Notes: a model not told the origin generated them from the letters alone. Shown: positions 1 to 10,156, numbered from the stretch's first letter. The stretch: 64,000 nucleotides of DNA from Burkholderia stabilis (GCF_001742165.1 NZ_CP016442.1:1860001-1924000), one strand, 5' to 3'. Program-made: numbers and translations.

Positions 1-622
<622 letters not shown>

Positions 623-788
623 CGGGCCGTCACACCGGACGTGTACTAAATAACGCGTCCCGACTGTCGGTCCAGACCGCCAAACATTACAATTACCTTT
701 CCAAACAAGTCGCAACGGTGTCGGTTCGTGCTTTAACAGCTTGATCCGAAAGCGCATTTGCCGCGCCGTTTGCGCATGGGGCCGGTGG

Positions 789-794
789 TAGAAT
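789..794 (+). promoter_or_regulatory. Candidate -10 element for yajC-secD-secF
   Basis: TAGAAT lies in the 213-base gap between tgt and yajC, about 40 bases before the GTG start. No convincing -35 box is visible 16-18 bases upstream, so this is a weak call. Its existence would give the sec genes a promoter separate from tgt. Confidence 0.3.
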
Positions 795-835
795 AACCGG
801 CTTATTTTTCGATCTTCCCCTACGGAGAGACCAAC

Positions 836-1159
836 GTGCCGTTCATTTCCAATGCCTTCGCGCAAGGCGCCGGTGGCGCCGAATCGAGCCTGATGAGCTT
901 CCTGCCGCTCATTCTGATGTTCGCCGTGCTCTACTTCATCATGATCCGCCCGCAGATGAAACGGCAGAAGGAGCACCGCAACATGCTCTCGGCGATGGCC
1001 AAGGGCGACGAAGTCGTCACGAGCGGCGGCCTCGTCGGCAAGGTGACGAAGGTCACCGAAGGCTACATCGGCGTTGAAATCGCCGAAGGCACCGAAATCA
1101 CCGTGCAGAAGGCTGCGGTCACGACCATTCTGCCGAAGGGCACGATCAAGTCGCTGTAA
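836..1159 (+). CDS. yajC: Preprotein translocase subunit YajC
   Basis: This is a 107-residue small inner-membrane protein that associates with SecDF and the SecYEG channel. It has one membrane span near residues 20-40 (LPLILMFAVLYFIMIRPQMK), followed by the conserved RPQ.K.Q.E motif and a cytoplasmic domain with TSGGLVGKV. The start is GTG at 836, chosen because a GGAGAG ribosome binding site sits 7 bases upstream and no earlier in-frame start fits. It lies 213 bases after tgt and 106 bases before secD, the classical order. Length matches the family. Confidence 0.95.
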   Translation: MPFISNAFAQGAGGAESSLMSFLPLILMFAVLYFIMIRPQMKRQKEHRNMLSAMAKGDEVVTSGGLVGKVTKVTEGYIGVEIAEGTEITVQKAAVTTILPKGTIKSL

Positions 1160-1265
1160 GCCTTACACCGAGCGTCCGGCTCCCCGCGTCGCGCCTGCCT
1201 GAGAGAGCAGCCCGCCGCGGCGCCGGACGCGACGCTTTCACGCCAACCACCCGTTCGGCCCCCTC

Positions 1266-3287
1266 ATGAATCGTTATCCACTCTGGAAATATGTCGTGAT
1301 GGTCGTGGCGCTCGCCATCGGCTTTCTGTACACATTGCCCAACTTCTTCGGCGAAGCGCCGGCGGTGCAGGTGTCGAGCGGCAAGGCCACGGTCAAGCTC
1401 GATTCGACCACGCTGACCCAGGTCGAATCCGCGCTCGCGTCCGCGCAGATCACACCGGACGACGTCACCTTCGAGAACACGGCGACCAACGCGAACATCC
1501 GCGTGCGCCTGAAGGACACCGATACGCAGCTGCGCGTCAAGGACCTGCTGCAGAAGTCGCTGAACGCCGACCCGAACGATCCGCAGTACGTCGTCGCACT
1601 GAACCTGCAGAGCGCGTCGCCGCGCTGGCTGACCGCACTGCACGCGCTGCCGATGTATCTCGGCCTCGACCTGCGCGGCGGTGTCCACTTCCTGCTCCAG
1701 GTCGACATGACGGGCGCGCTCACGAAGAAGCTCGACTCCGACGCGTCCGACGCGCGCACGCTGCTGCGCGACAAGAACATCCGCGATGGCGGCGTGAGCC
1801 GCGTCGATCAGTCCGTCGTCGTCAACTTCAGCGATGCGCAGACGGCGGAAGACGCCCGCAAGGTGCTCGCGCTGCAGATCACCGAACTGCAATGGGCGAC
1901 GCAGCCCGGCGGCGGCGGCACGCAAGTCGTCGGCACGTTCACGCCGGCCGTGCAGAAGTCCGTCGAGGACGCCGCGCTCAAGCAGAACCTGACGACGCTC
2001 CACAACCGCGTGAACGAACTCGGCGTGTCGGAGCCGATCCTGCAGCAGCAGGGCAGCGACCGTATCGTCGTCGAGCTGCCGGGCGTGCAGGACACCGCGA
2101 AGGCGAAGGACATCATCGGCCGCACCGCGACGCTCGAGGCGCGCCTCGCCGATCCGATCAACACGCACCCGAACCCGAACGACCCGGTGCCGCCGGGCGA
2201 GGAACTGTTCACGCAGGGCAACCAGGCGCCGGTGCTGCTGAAGAAGGACGTGATCTTCACCGGCGACCGCATCATCGATGCGTCGGCCGGCTTCGACGAT
2301 CATCAGCGTCCGTCGGTCAACATCCGCCTCGACTCGGCGGGCGGCCGCTCGGTGCGTGCCGTGTCGCGCGAGAACATCGGCAAGCCGATGGCGATGGTGC
2401 TGTTCGAGAAGGGCAAGGGTGAAGTGCTGACGGTCGCGACGATCCAGTCCGAACTCGGCGACCGCTTCCAGATCACCGGCCAGCCGACGCCGCAGGCCGC
2501 CGCCGACCTCGCGCTGCTGCTGCGCGCCGGCTCGCTCGCCGCGCCGATGGACATCATCGAGGAACGCACGATCGGCCCGAGCCTCGGCGCCGACAACATC
2601 AAGATGGGCATTCACTCGGTGATCTGGGGCTTCTGCGCGATCGCCGTGTTCATGATCGCGTACTACATGCTGTTCGGCGTGATCTCGGTAATCGGCCTGT
2701 CGGTGAACCTGCTGCTGCTCGTCGCCGTGCTGTCGCTGATGCAGGCCACGCTGACGCTGCCCGGTATCGCCGCCATCGCGCTCGCGCTGGGTATGGCGAT
2801 CGACTCGAACGTGCTGATCAACGAGCGCGTGCGTGAAGAACTGCGCGCGGGCCAGCCGCCGCAACTCGCGATCCAGTCCGGCTACGCGCATGCGTGGGCG
2901 ACGATTCTCGACTCGAACGTCACGACGCTGATCGCCGGCCTCGCGCTGCTCGCGTTCGGCTCGGGCCCGGTTCGCGCGTTCGCGATCGTGCACTGTATCG
3001 GTATCCTGACGTCGATGTTCTCCGCGGTGTTCTTCTCGCGCGGGATCGTCAACCTCTGGTACGGCGGCCGCAAGAAGCTGAAGTCGCTGGCGATCGGCCA
3101 GGTGTGGAGGCCGGAAGGCGCCGCTGCCGCCGCATCGTTCGACGCGGCCGACGAATCGACCGACACCGCACGCGCCGCGAAGCTCGCCGCCCCCGCGAAG
3201 GGCAACGCGCCGCGCGCCGGCAAGCCGCAGTTGCGCAATCGCGCGCAGCAAGGCGTGTCGCCGAAGAAACCGGGCTCGACCCAATAA
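1266..3287 (+). CDS. secD: Protein translocase subunit SecD
   Basis: This 673-residue protein uses the proton gradient to help complete protein export, acting with SecF and YajC at the SecYEG channel. A first membrane span covers about residues 9-26. A large periplasmic domain follows, containing the signature YLGLDLRGGVHFLLQVD near residue 140. The C-terminal half carries five more predicted spans with the conserved GMAIDSNVLINERVREELR loop near residue 510. After the last span there is an Ala/Lys-rich cytoplasmic tail of about 70 residues (ending KKPGSTQ), longer than in E. coli SecD. secF begins 18 bases downstream, so the two are co-transcribed. Confidence 0.97.
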   Translation: MNRYPLWKYVVMVVALAIGFLYTLPNFFGEAPAVQVSSGKATVKLDSTTLTQVESALASAQITPDDVTFENTATNANIRVRLKDTDTQLRVKDLLQKSLNADPNDPQYVVALNLQSASPRWLTALHALPMYLGLDLRGGVHFLLQVDMTGALTKKLDSDASDARTLLRDKNIRDGGVSRVDQSVVVNFSDAQTAEDARKVLALQITELQWATQPGGGGTQVVGTFTPAVQKSVEDAALKQNLTTLHNRVNELGVSEPILQQQGSDRIVVELPGVQDTAKAKDIIGRTATLEARLADPINTHPNPNDPVPPGEELFTQGNQAPVLLKKDVIFTGDRIIDASAGFDDHQRPSVNIRLDSAGGRSVRAVSRENIGKPMAMVLFEKGKGEVLTVATIQSELGDRFQITGQPTPQAAADLALLLRAGSLAAPMDIIEERTIGPSLGADNIKMGIHSVIWGFCAIAVFMIAYYMLFGVISVIGLSVNLLLLVAVLSLMQATLTLPGIAAIALALGMAIDSNVLINERVREELRAGQPPQLAIQSGYAHAWATILDSNVTTLIAGLALLAFGSGPVRAFAIVHCIGILTSMFSAVFFSRGIVNLWYGGRKKLKSLAIGQVWRPEGAAAAASFDAADESTDTARAAKLAAPAKGNAPRAGKPQLRNRAQQGVSPKKPGSTQ

Positions 3288-3305
3288 GGCCCCGGAGACG
3301 AGACC

Positions 3306-4256
3306 ATGGAATTTTTCCGCATCCGTAAAGACATTCCGTTCATGCGGCACGCGCTGGTGTTCAACGTGATCTCGCTGGTCACGTTCCTCGCCGCCGTGTT
3401 CTTCCTGTTCCACCGCGGGCTGCACCTGTCCGTCGAATTCACCGGCGGTACGGTGATCGAGGTGCAGTACCAGCAGGCCGCGGAGCTCGAACCGGTGCGC
3501 GCGACGCTCGGCAAGCTCGGCTACGCCGACGCGCAGGTGCAGAACTTCGGCACGTCGCGCAACGTGCTGATCCGGCTGCAGCTGAAGGAAGGCCTCACGT
3601 CCGCGCAGCAGAGCGACCAGGTGATGGGCGCGCTGAAGGCGCAGAGCCCGGACGTCACGCTGCAGCGCGTCGAGTTCGTCGGCCCGCAGGTGGGCCGCGA
3701 ACTCGCGACCGACGGCTTGCTCGCGCTCGCGTGCGTCGTGATCGGTATCGTGATCTACCTGTCGTTCCGCTTCGAATGGAAGTACGCGGTCGCCGGCATC
3801 ATCGCCAACCTGCACGACGTCGTGATCATTCTCGGCTTCTTCGCGTTCTTCCAGTGGGAGTTCTCGCTGGCGGTGCTCGCGGCCATCCTCGCGGTGCTCG
3901 GCTACTCGGTCAACGAGTCGGTCGTCATCTTCGACCGGATCCGCGAGACGTTCCGCCGCGAACGCAAGATGACCGTGCAGGAAGTGATCAACCACGCGAT
4001 CACGACCACGATGTCGCGCACGATCATCACGCACACGTCGACGGAAATGATGGTGCTGTCGATGTTCTTCTTCGGCGGCCCGACGCTGCACTACTTCGCG
4101 CTCGCGCTGACGGTCGGCATCATGTTCGGCATCTACTCGTCGGTGTTCGTCGCGGGCTCGCTCGCGATGTGGCTCGGCATCAAGCGCGAAGACCTGATCA
4201 AGGAAAAGAAGTCCGCGCACGATCCGGACGATCCGAACGCGGGCGCGCAGGTTTAA
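3306..4256 (+). CDS. secF: Protein translocase subunit SecF
   Basis: This 316-residue membrane protein is the partner of SecD in proton-driven protein export. Visible hallmarks are an N-terminal span (about residues 18-38), the periplasmic VEFTGGTVIEVQ motif, and the C-terminal spans with LGYSVNESVVIFDRIRETFR near residues 198-218. The ATG is preceded by GGAGACGAG. The gene is followed 25 bases later by a strong hairpin terminator, closing the yajC-secD-secF unit. Confidence 0.97.
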   Translation: MEFFRIRKDIPFMRHALVFNVISLVTFLAAVFFLFHRGLHLSVEFTGGTVIEVQYQQAAELEPVRATLGKLGYADAQVQNFGTSRNVLIRLQLKEGLTSAQQSDQVMGALKAQSPDVTLQRVEFVGPQVGRELATDGLLALACVVIGIVIYLSFRFEWKYAVAGIIANLHDVVIILGFFAFFQWEFSLAVLAAILAVLGYSVNESVVIFDRIRETFRRERKMTVQEVINHAITTTMSRTIITHTSTEMMVLSMFFFGGPTLHYFALALTVGIMFGIYSSVFVAGSLAMWLGIKREDLIKEKKSAHDPDDPNAGAQV

Positions 4257-4280
4257 GCGCCGCGCCGTTTCGGCGAATGC

Positions 4281-4316
4281 AAAAAGGCCGGTCCTGTTGG
4301 ACCGGCCTTTTTTTTC
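4281..4316 (+). terminator. Rho-independent terminator after secF
   Basis: The inverted repeat AAGGCCGGTCC / GGACCGGCCTT with a short TGTT loop is flanked by A5 on the left and T8 on the right. It would stop transcription out of secF and could also act on the other strand. Confidence 0.92.
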
Positions 4317-4374
4317 GCAGGCCGCCGCCGTGCGGCATGCGCGCAGCCCGACCTGCACCGTCACAGGTGTCGGC

Positions 4375-4380
4375 TACAAT
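4375..4380 (+). promoter_or_regulatory. Candidate -10 element for the S41 peptidase gene
   Basis: TACAAT in the context GGCTACAATCG recurs upstream of several genes of this window (15858, 28946, 36160, 45694). There is no clear -35 box. It sits 81 bases before the chosen start. Confidence 0.35.
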
Positions 4381-4461
4381 CGTCACCGCCCTGCCCCACT
4401 GCATGCCGGCCACGCGCCGGCGGGCAAGCCCCCTCGCCACCCGTCCGAACGTGCGGTCCCG

Positions 4462-5991
4462 ATGATGCCTCCCCTGCGTGTCGTTCGTCGTTTCGCCGTC
4501 CGTGCAATCGCTGCGGCCGCGCTCCTGCCGTGGATGCCATCCGCCGGCGCGCAGCCGGCATCCGCCCCGCCCGCCGCTTCGTCCCCCGCGCCCCAATCGC
4601 CGTCGCCCTGCCCGCCCGACTGGGAACCGCAGATCTGCGAACTGAAGGCCGCCGTCGAGGTGCTGAAGCAGCAGCACCTGACCGACGTGGATATCGGCGC
4701 GCTGCTCGATGCAACGGTCCATGCCGGAATCAAGACGCTCCCGTACGCGCGCTTCTTCGATGCAAAGGAGGAGCAGGAACGGCGCGACGACGAGCAGCGC
4801 ACGCGCAACGGCACGCCGGGCATCGGGATCGTCTTCGAGACGCGGCCCGACGGGCTGCACATCATCGACGTGATTCCAGACGCACCCGCCGAGAAGGCCG
4901 GCGTACGCCCCGACGATCTCGTCGTCGCGATGAACGACAGGAGCGTCGTCGGCATCGACAGCAGCGAAGTCGTGAAAATCGCCAAGGGCGACGCGGGTGT
5001 CCCGCTGAAGCTCACGGTGCAACGCGGCCCGCAGCATGCGGTGCTCCACTTCGCGCCCGTGCGCGCGATCGTGAAGACGCATCCGGCGATCGCGAAGCGG
5101 CTCGACGGCGACATCCTGTACGCGCGGCTGTCGAGCTTTCCGGAGCCGGCGGTCGGCGACTACATCGACGCGGTGCAGTCCGCGCGCCGCGCGGGCCCGC
5201 CGGTGAAAGGCGTGATTCTCGACCTGCGCATCAACGGCGGCGGCGCGCTCAATGCGGCGATCGGCATCACCGCGCTGTTCGCCGGGCGCGACCGTACGGC
5301 GATGGTGACGGTCGAGCGCGGCGACGCGAATCGCCATCGCTACACGACCAACTGGCCCGACTACGCACTGCCGGTCATGCACGAACAGGACCCGCTCGCG
5401 CCGCTGCAGGCCGACGACTGGTGGCGCACCGTGCCGCTCGTCGTGCTGGTCGACGGACAAAGCGCGTCGGCCGCCGAAGCAACCGCGGCGGCGCTGAAGG
5501 ATCTCGGCCGCGCGAAACTGCTCGGCATGCCGACCTACGGAAAGGGGCTCGCACAAACCGGCGTCGACCTGATCGACGGCACGCGCCTGAATTTCACGTT
5601 CGCACGCAATCTGCGGCCGAACGGCTGCCCGATGGACGGCTACGGCGTCGTACCGGACTGGCTCGTGCCGCCGCGCCGCGATTCGGACGTCGACGGCGTG
5701 CTGCTGTGGTACCGCGAAGCCGATCTCGCCCGCGCGCCGTATGCGGACCGGCAGGCGCCCGACCCGTTCGCGCGTGTGCGCAAGGAACGTCAAACGCTGC
5801 GCGAGCAGCGCGTGCGCGCGAAGGTCGATACGGCGAAGAGCGCGGCGCTGCCGCAGCGCGCGTTCGGCACGGCCGGCGACTGGCAGTTACAGCAGGCGCT
5901 CAATGCGCTGGCCGCACGCCCGGTGCGGACCGTCGATGCGCCGGCGCAGTTGATGCCGGCGCAGCCGGTGTGCGAGCGCGTCGGCAACTGA
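4462..5991 (+). CDS. Secreted S41-family (carboxy-terminal processing) serine peptidase with PDZ domain
   Basis: This is a protein of about 509 residues. The start at the ATG-ATG pair 4462/4465 gives a clean signal peptide (RRFAVRAIAAAALLPWMPSAGAQP); the longer upstream reading runs through the terminator and promoter region and is rejected. A Pro/Ala-rich linker is followed by a PDZ domain (about 120-200, with PAEKAGVRPDDLVVAMN). The S41 catalytic domain has the nucleophile in GQSASAAE (about 335) and the general-base lysine in PTYGKGLAQ (about 360), the Ser-Lys dyad of Prc/CtpA proteases. It is probably a periplasmic protease that trims proteins at their C-termini. Substrates are unknown. 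The gene stands alone between a terminator and a convergent MFS gene. Confidence 0.88.
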   Translation: MMPPLRVVRRFAVRAIAAAALLPWMPSAGAQPASAPPAASSPAPQSPSPCPPDWEPQICELKAAVEVLKQQHLTDVDIGALLDATVHAGIKTLPYARFFDAKEEQERRDDEQRTRNGTPGIGIVFETRPDGLHIIDVIPDAPAEKAGVRPDDLVVAMNDRSVVGIDSSEVVKIAKGDAGVPLKLTVQRGPQHAVLHFAPVRAIVKTHPAIAKRLDGDILYARLSSFPEPAVGDYIDAVQSARRAGPPVKGVILDLRINGGGALNAAIGITALFAGRDRTAMVTVERGDANRHRYTTNWPDYALPVMHEQDPLAPLQADDWWRTVPLVVLVDGQSASAAEATAAALKDLGRAKLLGMPTYGKGLAQTGVDLIDGTRLNFTFARNLRPNGCPMDGYGVVPDWLVPPRRDSDVDGVLLWYREADLARAPYADRQAPDPFARVRKERQTLREQRVRAKVDTAKSAALPQRAFGTAGDWQLQQALNALAARPVRTVDAPAQLMPAQPVCERVGN

Positions 5992-6006
5992 CGCACCGCC
6001 GCCCTT

Positions 6007-7284
6007 TCACCGAAAGCCGAACCGCCGGCGCAGCACCATCAGCGCCGCGAGGCTCAGCACGGCCGCGAACATCAGGTAGAAGCTCGGCGCGGTCTTCATC
6101 CCGGTCGCGCGGATCAGCCACGCGATGATGAACGGCCCGAAGCCGCCGAAGATCGTCACCGCGACGTTATAGGCGAGCGACATCCCGGTCGTGCGCGTCT
6201 GCACCGGAAACACCTCGGACAGCAAGCCCGGCAGCGCCGCGAAGTAGCCCGTCATCAGGAACGCGAGCAGCACCTGCAGCGCGATCAGCGTGCCGAAACC
6301 CGGATGCGCGACGAGATACGCGAACGCCGGATAGATCAGCACGAGGATGCCGACGGCCGGCGCGATCATCACGCGCACGCGGCCGTAACGGTCCGACCAG
6401 TGGCCGACGAGCGGCGCGAACGCCATCTGGATCACGCCGACGACGAGGATCGCCGCGAACGCGGCGGACGGCGAGAGGCCGAGCTGCTTCACGCCGTAGG
6501 TCGGCATGAACAGCACGAGATAGGTCGCGACGGTGCCGAGCACGACCACGCCCATCGCGGCGACCAGGCGCGCCTTGTGCGACGCGAACGTGTCGCGCAG
6601 CGGGTTCGCGGTGCTTTCAGCCGCGAGAAACTCGGGCGTCTCGTCGACCTTCGTGCGGATGTAGTACGCGACGGGCCCGAGCAGCAGGCCGAAGAAGAAC
6701 GGCACACGCCAGCCCCACGCGGCCATCTGCGCGGCCGTGAGCTGCGCGTTCAGCACGGTGCCGAAACCGGCGGCGAGCAGCGTCGTCAGCCCCTGGCTCG
6801 CGACCTGCCAGCTCGCGAAGAAGCCGCGCCGGCCCGGCACGTGCTCGGCGAGGAACGCGGTCGCGCTGCCGAACTCGCCGCCCGCCGAGAAGCCCTGCAT
6901 CAGCCGCGCGGCGACGAGGATCACCGGCGCGGCGACGCCGATCGTCTCGTAGGTCGGCAGCACCGCGATGACCAGCGTGCCGGCCATCATCAGCAGGATC
7001 GACAGCGTGAGCGCGGCCTTGCGGCCCGCGCGGTCGGCATACGCGCCGAGCACGATCGCGCCGAGCGGCCGCATGAAGAACGACACGCCGAACGTGCCGA
7101 GCGTGAGCAGCAGCGACACAGTGTCGTTGCCGGCCGGGAAGAACAGCTTCGCGATCGTCACCGCGAAGAAGCCGTAGACGACGAGATCGAACCACTCGAG
7201 CGCGTTGCCGATCGACGCGGCGACCACCGCGCGCCACACGCGCGGCGACGAGGCAATGGAACGGGACTGCGTGACGGCATGCAT
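6007..7284 (-). CDS. MFS transporter, metabolite:H+ symporter (MHS) type
   Basis: This 425-residue inner-membrane protein has 12 predicted spans. The MFS A-motif appears as YADRAGRKAAL between spans 2 and 3. NALEWFDLVVYGFF in span 1 is typical of the MHS subfamily (ProP, KgtP, citrate and shikimate transporters). The start at 7284 is chosen because GGAGAT lies just upstream and it aligns with family N-termini; the open frame continues upstream but without family similarity. The substrate cannot be read from sequence, though organic acids or osmolytes are usual. The gene converges with the S41 peptidase gene, with only 15 bases between stops and no obvious terminator. Confidence 0.87.
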   Translation of the reverse strand: MHAVTQSRSIASSPRVWRAVVAASIGNALEWFDLVVYGFFAVTIAKLFFPAGNDTVSLLLTLGTFGVSFFMRPLGAIVLGAYADRAGRKAALTLSILLMMAGTLVIAVLPTYETIGVAAPVILVAARLMQGFSAGGEFGSATAFLAEHVPGRRGFFASWQVASQGLTTLLAAGFGTVLNAQLTAAQMAAWGWRVPFFFGLLLGPVAYYIRTKVDETPEFLAAESTANPLRDTFASHKARLVAAMGVVVLGTVATYLVLFMPTYGVKQLGLSPSAAFAAILVVGVIQMAFAPLVGHWSDRYGRVRVMIAPAVGILVLIYPAFAYLVAHPGFGTLIALQVLLAFLMTGYFAALPGLLSEVFPVQTRTTGMSLAYNVAVTIFGGFGPFIIAWLIRATGMKTAPSFYLMFAAVLSLAALMVLRRRFGFR

Positions 7285-7385
7285 CGGCGATCTCCTTGTC
7301 GTTGTACGTTCTGTTCGAGGCGGCCGCGCTCGCATCGTCGGCCCGCCCGGCGCCGCACGCGGCGCTCGGGCGATTATAGGCGCGC

Positions 7386-7427
7386 AAAAAAAACCGCCGC
7401 GCCCCCGGGTCGGGAGCGCGGCGGTTC
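7386..7427 (-). terminator. Terminator after the first YceI gene
   Basis: AACCGCCGCGC and GCGCGGCGGTT form an 11-bp stem. Read on the minus strand it is followed by a run of eight T. It lies just beyond the stop of the YceI gene at 7458. Confidence 0.9.
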
Positions 7428-7457
7428 GCACGCGGGCGGCCGCTCGGGCCGGACGCG

Positions 7458-8036
7458 TTACTGCTTCAGCGCTTCGGCCGTGATCAGCAGCTTCGTCTTC
7501 ATCTTGAAGCCGTACTGCTTGCCGTAGTCGAGGCCGAAATCGTCGCGGCTGAATTCGCCGACCGCGTCGACGCCGCACACTTCACGCTTGAGCATCGGAT
7601 GCGGCATGCACTTGAACGAATCGATCTTCAGCGTCACCGGCTTCGTGACGCCATGCAGCGTCAGGTTGCCGACCACCGACACCGGCTTGTCGCCGTCGAA
7701 CTTGATCGTGCCCTTGTAGTTCGCTTGCGGGAACTTGGCCACGTCGAAGAATTCGGCCGTCTGCAGGTGCTCGTCGAGCTTCGAGCTGCCGGTGTGGATC
7801 GACGCGATGTCGGTCGTCACGTCGACCGTACCCGTCTTCGCCGCGCGGTCGAGCGTCACGGTGCCGCTCGACTTGTCGAACTTGCCGCGCCAGACCGACA
7901 GGCCGCCCATGTGGTCGGCCTCGAAGCTCGGGTACGTGTGGGCCGGATCGAACTGGTACGTCGCGGTTTCGGCGAAGGCCGAGAACGACAGCGATGCGGC
8001 CAGTGCGCCCGCGGCGATCATCAGATGCTTTTTCAA
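7458..8036 (-). CDS. YceI-family periplasmic lipid-binding-like protein (paralogue 1)
   Basis: This protein of about 192 residues has a Sec signal peptide ([23 protein letters not shown]) and a YceI domain beginning [19 protein letters not shown]. The ending [17 protein letters not shown] fits the family's beta-barrel that binds polyisoprenoid-like amphiphiles. The start is TTG at 8036, chosen because AGGAG lies 7 bases upstream and the signal peptide begins there; the next ATG (8021) would remove the basic n-region. It is the last gene of the cytochrome b561-YceI-YceI operon, 65 bases behind the second YceI gene, and is followed by a terminator. Confidence 0.88.
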   Translation of the reverse strand: MKKHLMIAAGALAASLSFSAFAETATYQFDPAHTYPSFEADHMGGLSVWRGKFDKSSGTVTLDRAAKTGTVDVTTDIASIHTGSSKLDEHLQTAEFFDVAKFPQANYKGTIKFDGDKPVSVVGNLTLHGVTKPVTLKIDSFKCMPHPMLKREVCGVDAVGEFSRDDFGLDYGKQYGFKMKTKLLITAEALKQ

Positions 8037-8101
8037 ACTCTTTCTCCTTGGAACGGCGCCGCGCCCTCGCGCGGCATTCGGGTGAGGCAACAGGCCGCCG
8101 C

Positions 8102-8662
8102 TTACTTCGTGGCGACGAGGTGGAACTTGATCTGGACTTCGTCCGCGACGACCGACGTGTCCTTCCATTCGCCGGTGCCGACGTTGAACGCCGAACGCTT
8201 GATCGGCAGCACGCCGTCGAACGTCTGCGTCGCGCCGCTCTGCGTGACGGTGACGGGCACCGTGACGGTCTCGGCCTTGCCCTTGATCGTCAGCTTGCCG
8301 GTCACGTTGTACTTGTTGCCGCCCGCCGGCGCGATCGCCGACGACACGAACGTGGCCTGCGGATACGCCTTCGCGTCGAACCAGTCCTTGCCGGCGACCT
8401 GGTCGTTGTACATCTTGTCGCCGAGATCGTAGCTGGCGATGTCGATCGTCATCTGGGCGCTGCCCTGCGCGGCTTTCGCCGGATCGAACTTCACCTGCGC
8501 GGAAAACTTCTTGAATGCGCCTTCGGTCGGCACGTTCATCTGCTTCGACACGGCAGACACCTTGCTCTTCGCGAGATCGACATCGGCGAGCGCCGCGCCC
8601 GACGCGACAAGTGACACCGCGGCGAACGCGGTCAGCATGGAGCGGGAGAAAGACACTTTCAT
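8102..8662 (-). CDS. YceI-family periplasmic protein (paralogue 2)
   Basis: This 186-residue protein carries a signal peptide ([27 protein letters not shown]) and a YceI domain with [17 protein letters not shown] and the C-terminal [21 protein letters not shown]. The ATG at 8662 has AAGGA at the right distance. An alternative ATG at 8674 overlaps the stop of the upstream cytochrome gene as ATGA and would add four residues. The protein is clearly diverged from the neighbouring YceI paralogue. In E. coli yceI is likewise paired with a cytochrome b561 (yceJ), so the arrangement is conserved; the physiological ligand is unknown. Confidence 0.88.
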   Translation of the reverse strand: MKVSFSRSMLTAFAAVSLVASGAALADVDLAKSKVSAVSKQMNVPTEGAFKKFSAQVKFDPAKAAQGSAQMTIDIASYDLGDKMYNDQVAGKDWFDAKAYPQATFVSSAIAPAGGNKYNVTGKLTIKGKAETVTVPVTVTQSGATQTFDGVLPIKRSAFNVGTGEWKDTSVVADEVQIKFHLVATK

Positions 8663-8670
8663 GGGATCCT

Positions 8671-9231
8671 TCATTTGGCAAAGGGAAGCATTCGCGACAG
8701 CAGGCCGTCGCGGTCCAACAACTGATGCTTGAGCGCCGCAAGCACGTGCAGCGACACGAGCGCAAGCAGAATGTAATTCAAAGACACGTGGAGCGTCTTG
8801 AAGGTTTCCTTGAGCACCGGATCGGGGTCGATCAGCCGCGGCAGCGGCACGATGCCGAGATAGACGACCGGGATGTTCGACGCGGAGCTGTACAGGTAGC
8901 CGGTGATCGGAATCACGAGCATCAGCACGTACAGCAGGAAGTGCACGCCGTGCGAACCGAGCCGCTGCCACGCGGCCATCCCGCCCGGCAGCGGCGGCGA
9001 CACGTGCGTTGCGCGCCACAGCACGCGCACGACGGCCAGCGCGAACGCCGTCACGCCGATCCACTTGTGCCACGAGAAATACTTCAACTTGGTCGGCGTG
9101 AAGCCGGGGATGTCCGTCATTACCCAGCCGAGCGCGAAGCCGCAGATAATCAGCAGCGCGATCAGCCAGTGCAGCGCGATCGCCGTCTGCGTATAGCGTA
9201 CCGGCCTGGCCGGCAGCGAATTCGATGCCAT
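8671..9231 (-). CDS. Cytochrome b561 family protein
   Basis: This 186-residue four-helix inner-membrane di-heme cytochrome resembles E. coli YceJ/CybB. Predicted heme-ligand histidines are in IALHWLIAL (span 1), [10 protein letters not shown] (span 2), SHGVHFLLY (span 3) and LHVLAALKH (span 4). The family shuttles electrons between quinone and periplasmic acceptors. It is the first gene of a minus-strand operon with the two YceI genes and overlaps the possible upstream start of the next gene. A redox role linked to the YceI ligand is inference. Confidence 0.9.
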   Translation of the reverse strand: MASNSLPARPVRYTQTAIALHWLIALLIICGFALGWVMTDIPGFTPTKLKYFSWHKWIGVTAFALAVVRVLWRATHVSPPLPGGMAAWQRLGSHGVHFLLYVLMLVIPITGYLYSSASNIPVVYLGIVPLPRLIDPDPVLKETFKTLHVSLNYILLALVSLHVLAALKHQLLDRDGLLSRMLPFAK

Positions 9232-9399
9232 CTTGGATTTCCTCAGTTCAGCGAACAGCCGCGCCGGCCATGCGTCCGACGCTTGTCAAGGGCGCCATGC
9301 TACCGCAACCTTTTGACACGCGCGGACTCTGAGGACAGGCATGTCAGCGGGCTGCCCGCTTCCTGCCATGTTCCCGATCGGTCACCGAATGCGCGATCG

Positions 9400-9431
9400 T
9401 TGACACCTCGAAAAAGGCGTTTTGGTAAGAT
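9400..9431 (+). promoter_or_regulatory. Candidate promoter of the pqi operon
   Basis: TTGACA (9400-9405) and TAAGAT (9426-9431), the latter with an extended TGG immediately before it, lie 60-90 bases upstream of the first pqiA gene. The 20-base spacer is longer than ideal. A regulator-dependent promoter is one explanation (E. coli pqi is induced by redox-cycling agents), but that is inference. Confidence 0.35.
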
Positions 9432-9490
9432 TGGCGCGGGTTCCGGCCCCGTCGACGCGTTCCCCCAGCCGTCGCACAACCGCTTTTTCC

Positions 9491-10156
9491 ATGCAACGAA
9501 ACGACCTGATTGCCTGTCACGAGTGCGACGCACTGTTGCACAAACCGCGTCTCAGCGGCCGCGAAATCGCGCGCTGTCCGCGCTGCGACGCGCTGCTCTA
9601 TCGCAACAGCGCCGCGCAGATCGAGCGGATCTGCGCGCTCGCGCTCGCGGCGCTGATCACGTTCGTGATCGCGCAAGCGTTCCCGATCCTCGAAATGGAC
9701 GTGAACGGCAACCGCGTGCAGACGACGCTGATCGGCGCGATCGACTCGCTGTGGCGCCAGGACATGGCGATCGTCGGCGTGATGGTGTTCTGCTCGACCG
9801 TCCTGTTCCCGCTCATCGAGATGTCCGCGCTGCTGTACCTGCTGCTGCCGATCCGTCGCGGCGTCGTGCCGCCCGGCTTCAACCTGGTGCTGCGCGCGAT
9901 CGAGCTGGTGCGCCCGTGGGGCATGATCGAGGTGTTCATGCTCGGCATTCTCGTGACGATCGTGAAGATGGTGAGCCTCGCACGTGTCGTGCCCGAGGCC
10001 GCGCTGTTCGCGTTCGCCGCGCTCACGCTGATGATCGCCGTCGTGCTGATGTTCGACCCGCGCACGCTGTGGGACATCGCCGACGACCTGCGCGCCGGCC
10101 GCGCGCCGGAACAGCCCGACGATGCCGCGCCGCTGCCGGAGGCCGCCCGCCGATGA
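9491..10156 (+). CDS. pqiA: PqiA-like membrane protein, first half
   Basis: This 221-residue protein corresponds to one of the two homologous halves of E. coli PqiA. The N-terminus carries two CxxC pairs (CHEC near residue 9 and CPRC near 29), probably a zinc ribbon. Four predicted membrane spans follow, with the typical AQAFPILEMDVNGN and SALLYLLLP segments. In the MCE-type Pqi system the PqiA component is the inner-membrane part that hands lipid to the PqiB tunnel. The start at 9491 is the first ATG consistent with the zinc-ribbon N-terminus. It overlaps the next gene by ATGA. Confidence 0.9.
   Translation: MQRNDLIACHECDALLHKPRLSGREIARCPRCDALLYRNSAAQIERICALALAALITFVIAQAFPILEMDVNGNRVQTTLIGAIDSLWRQDMAIVGVMVFCSTVLFPLIEMSALLYLLLPIRRGVVPPGFNLVLRAIELVRPWGMIEVFMLGILVTIVKMVSLARVVPEAALFAFAALTLMIAVVLMFDPRTLWDIADDLRAGRAPEQPDDAAPLPEAARR

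Noticed and set aside
623..788. Possible small gene between tgt and yajC
   Set aside because: The only open frame is the tail of a tgt shadow frame; no ribosome binding site or conserved peptide.
1146..4364. 1072-residue open frame antisense to yajC-secD-secF
   Set aside because: Arg/His/Asp-rich composition typical of a high-GC shadow frame; the plus strand encodes unmistakable SecD and SecF.
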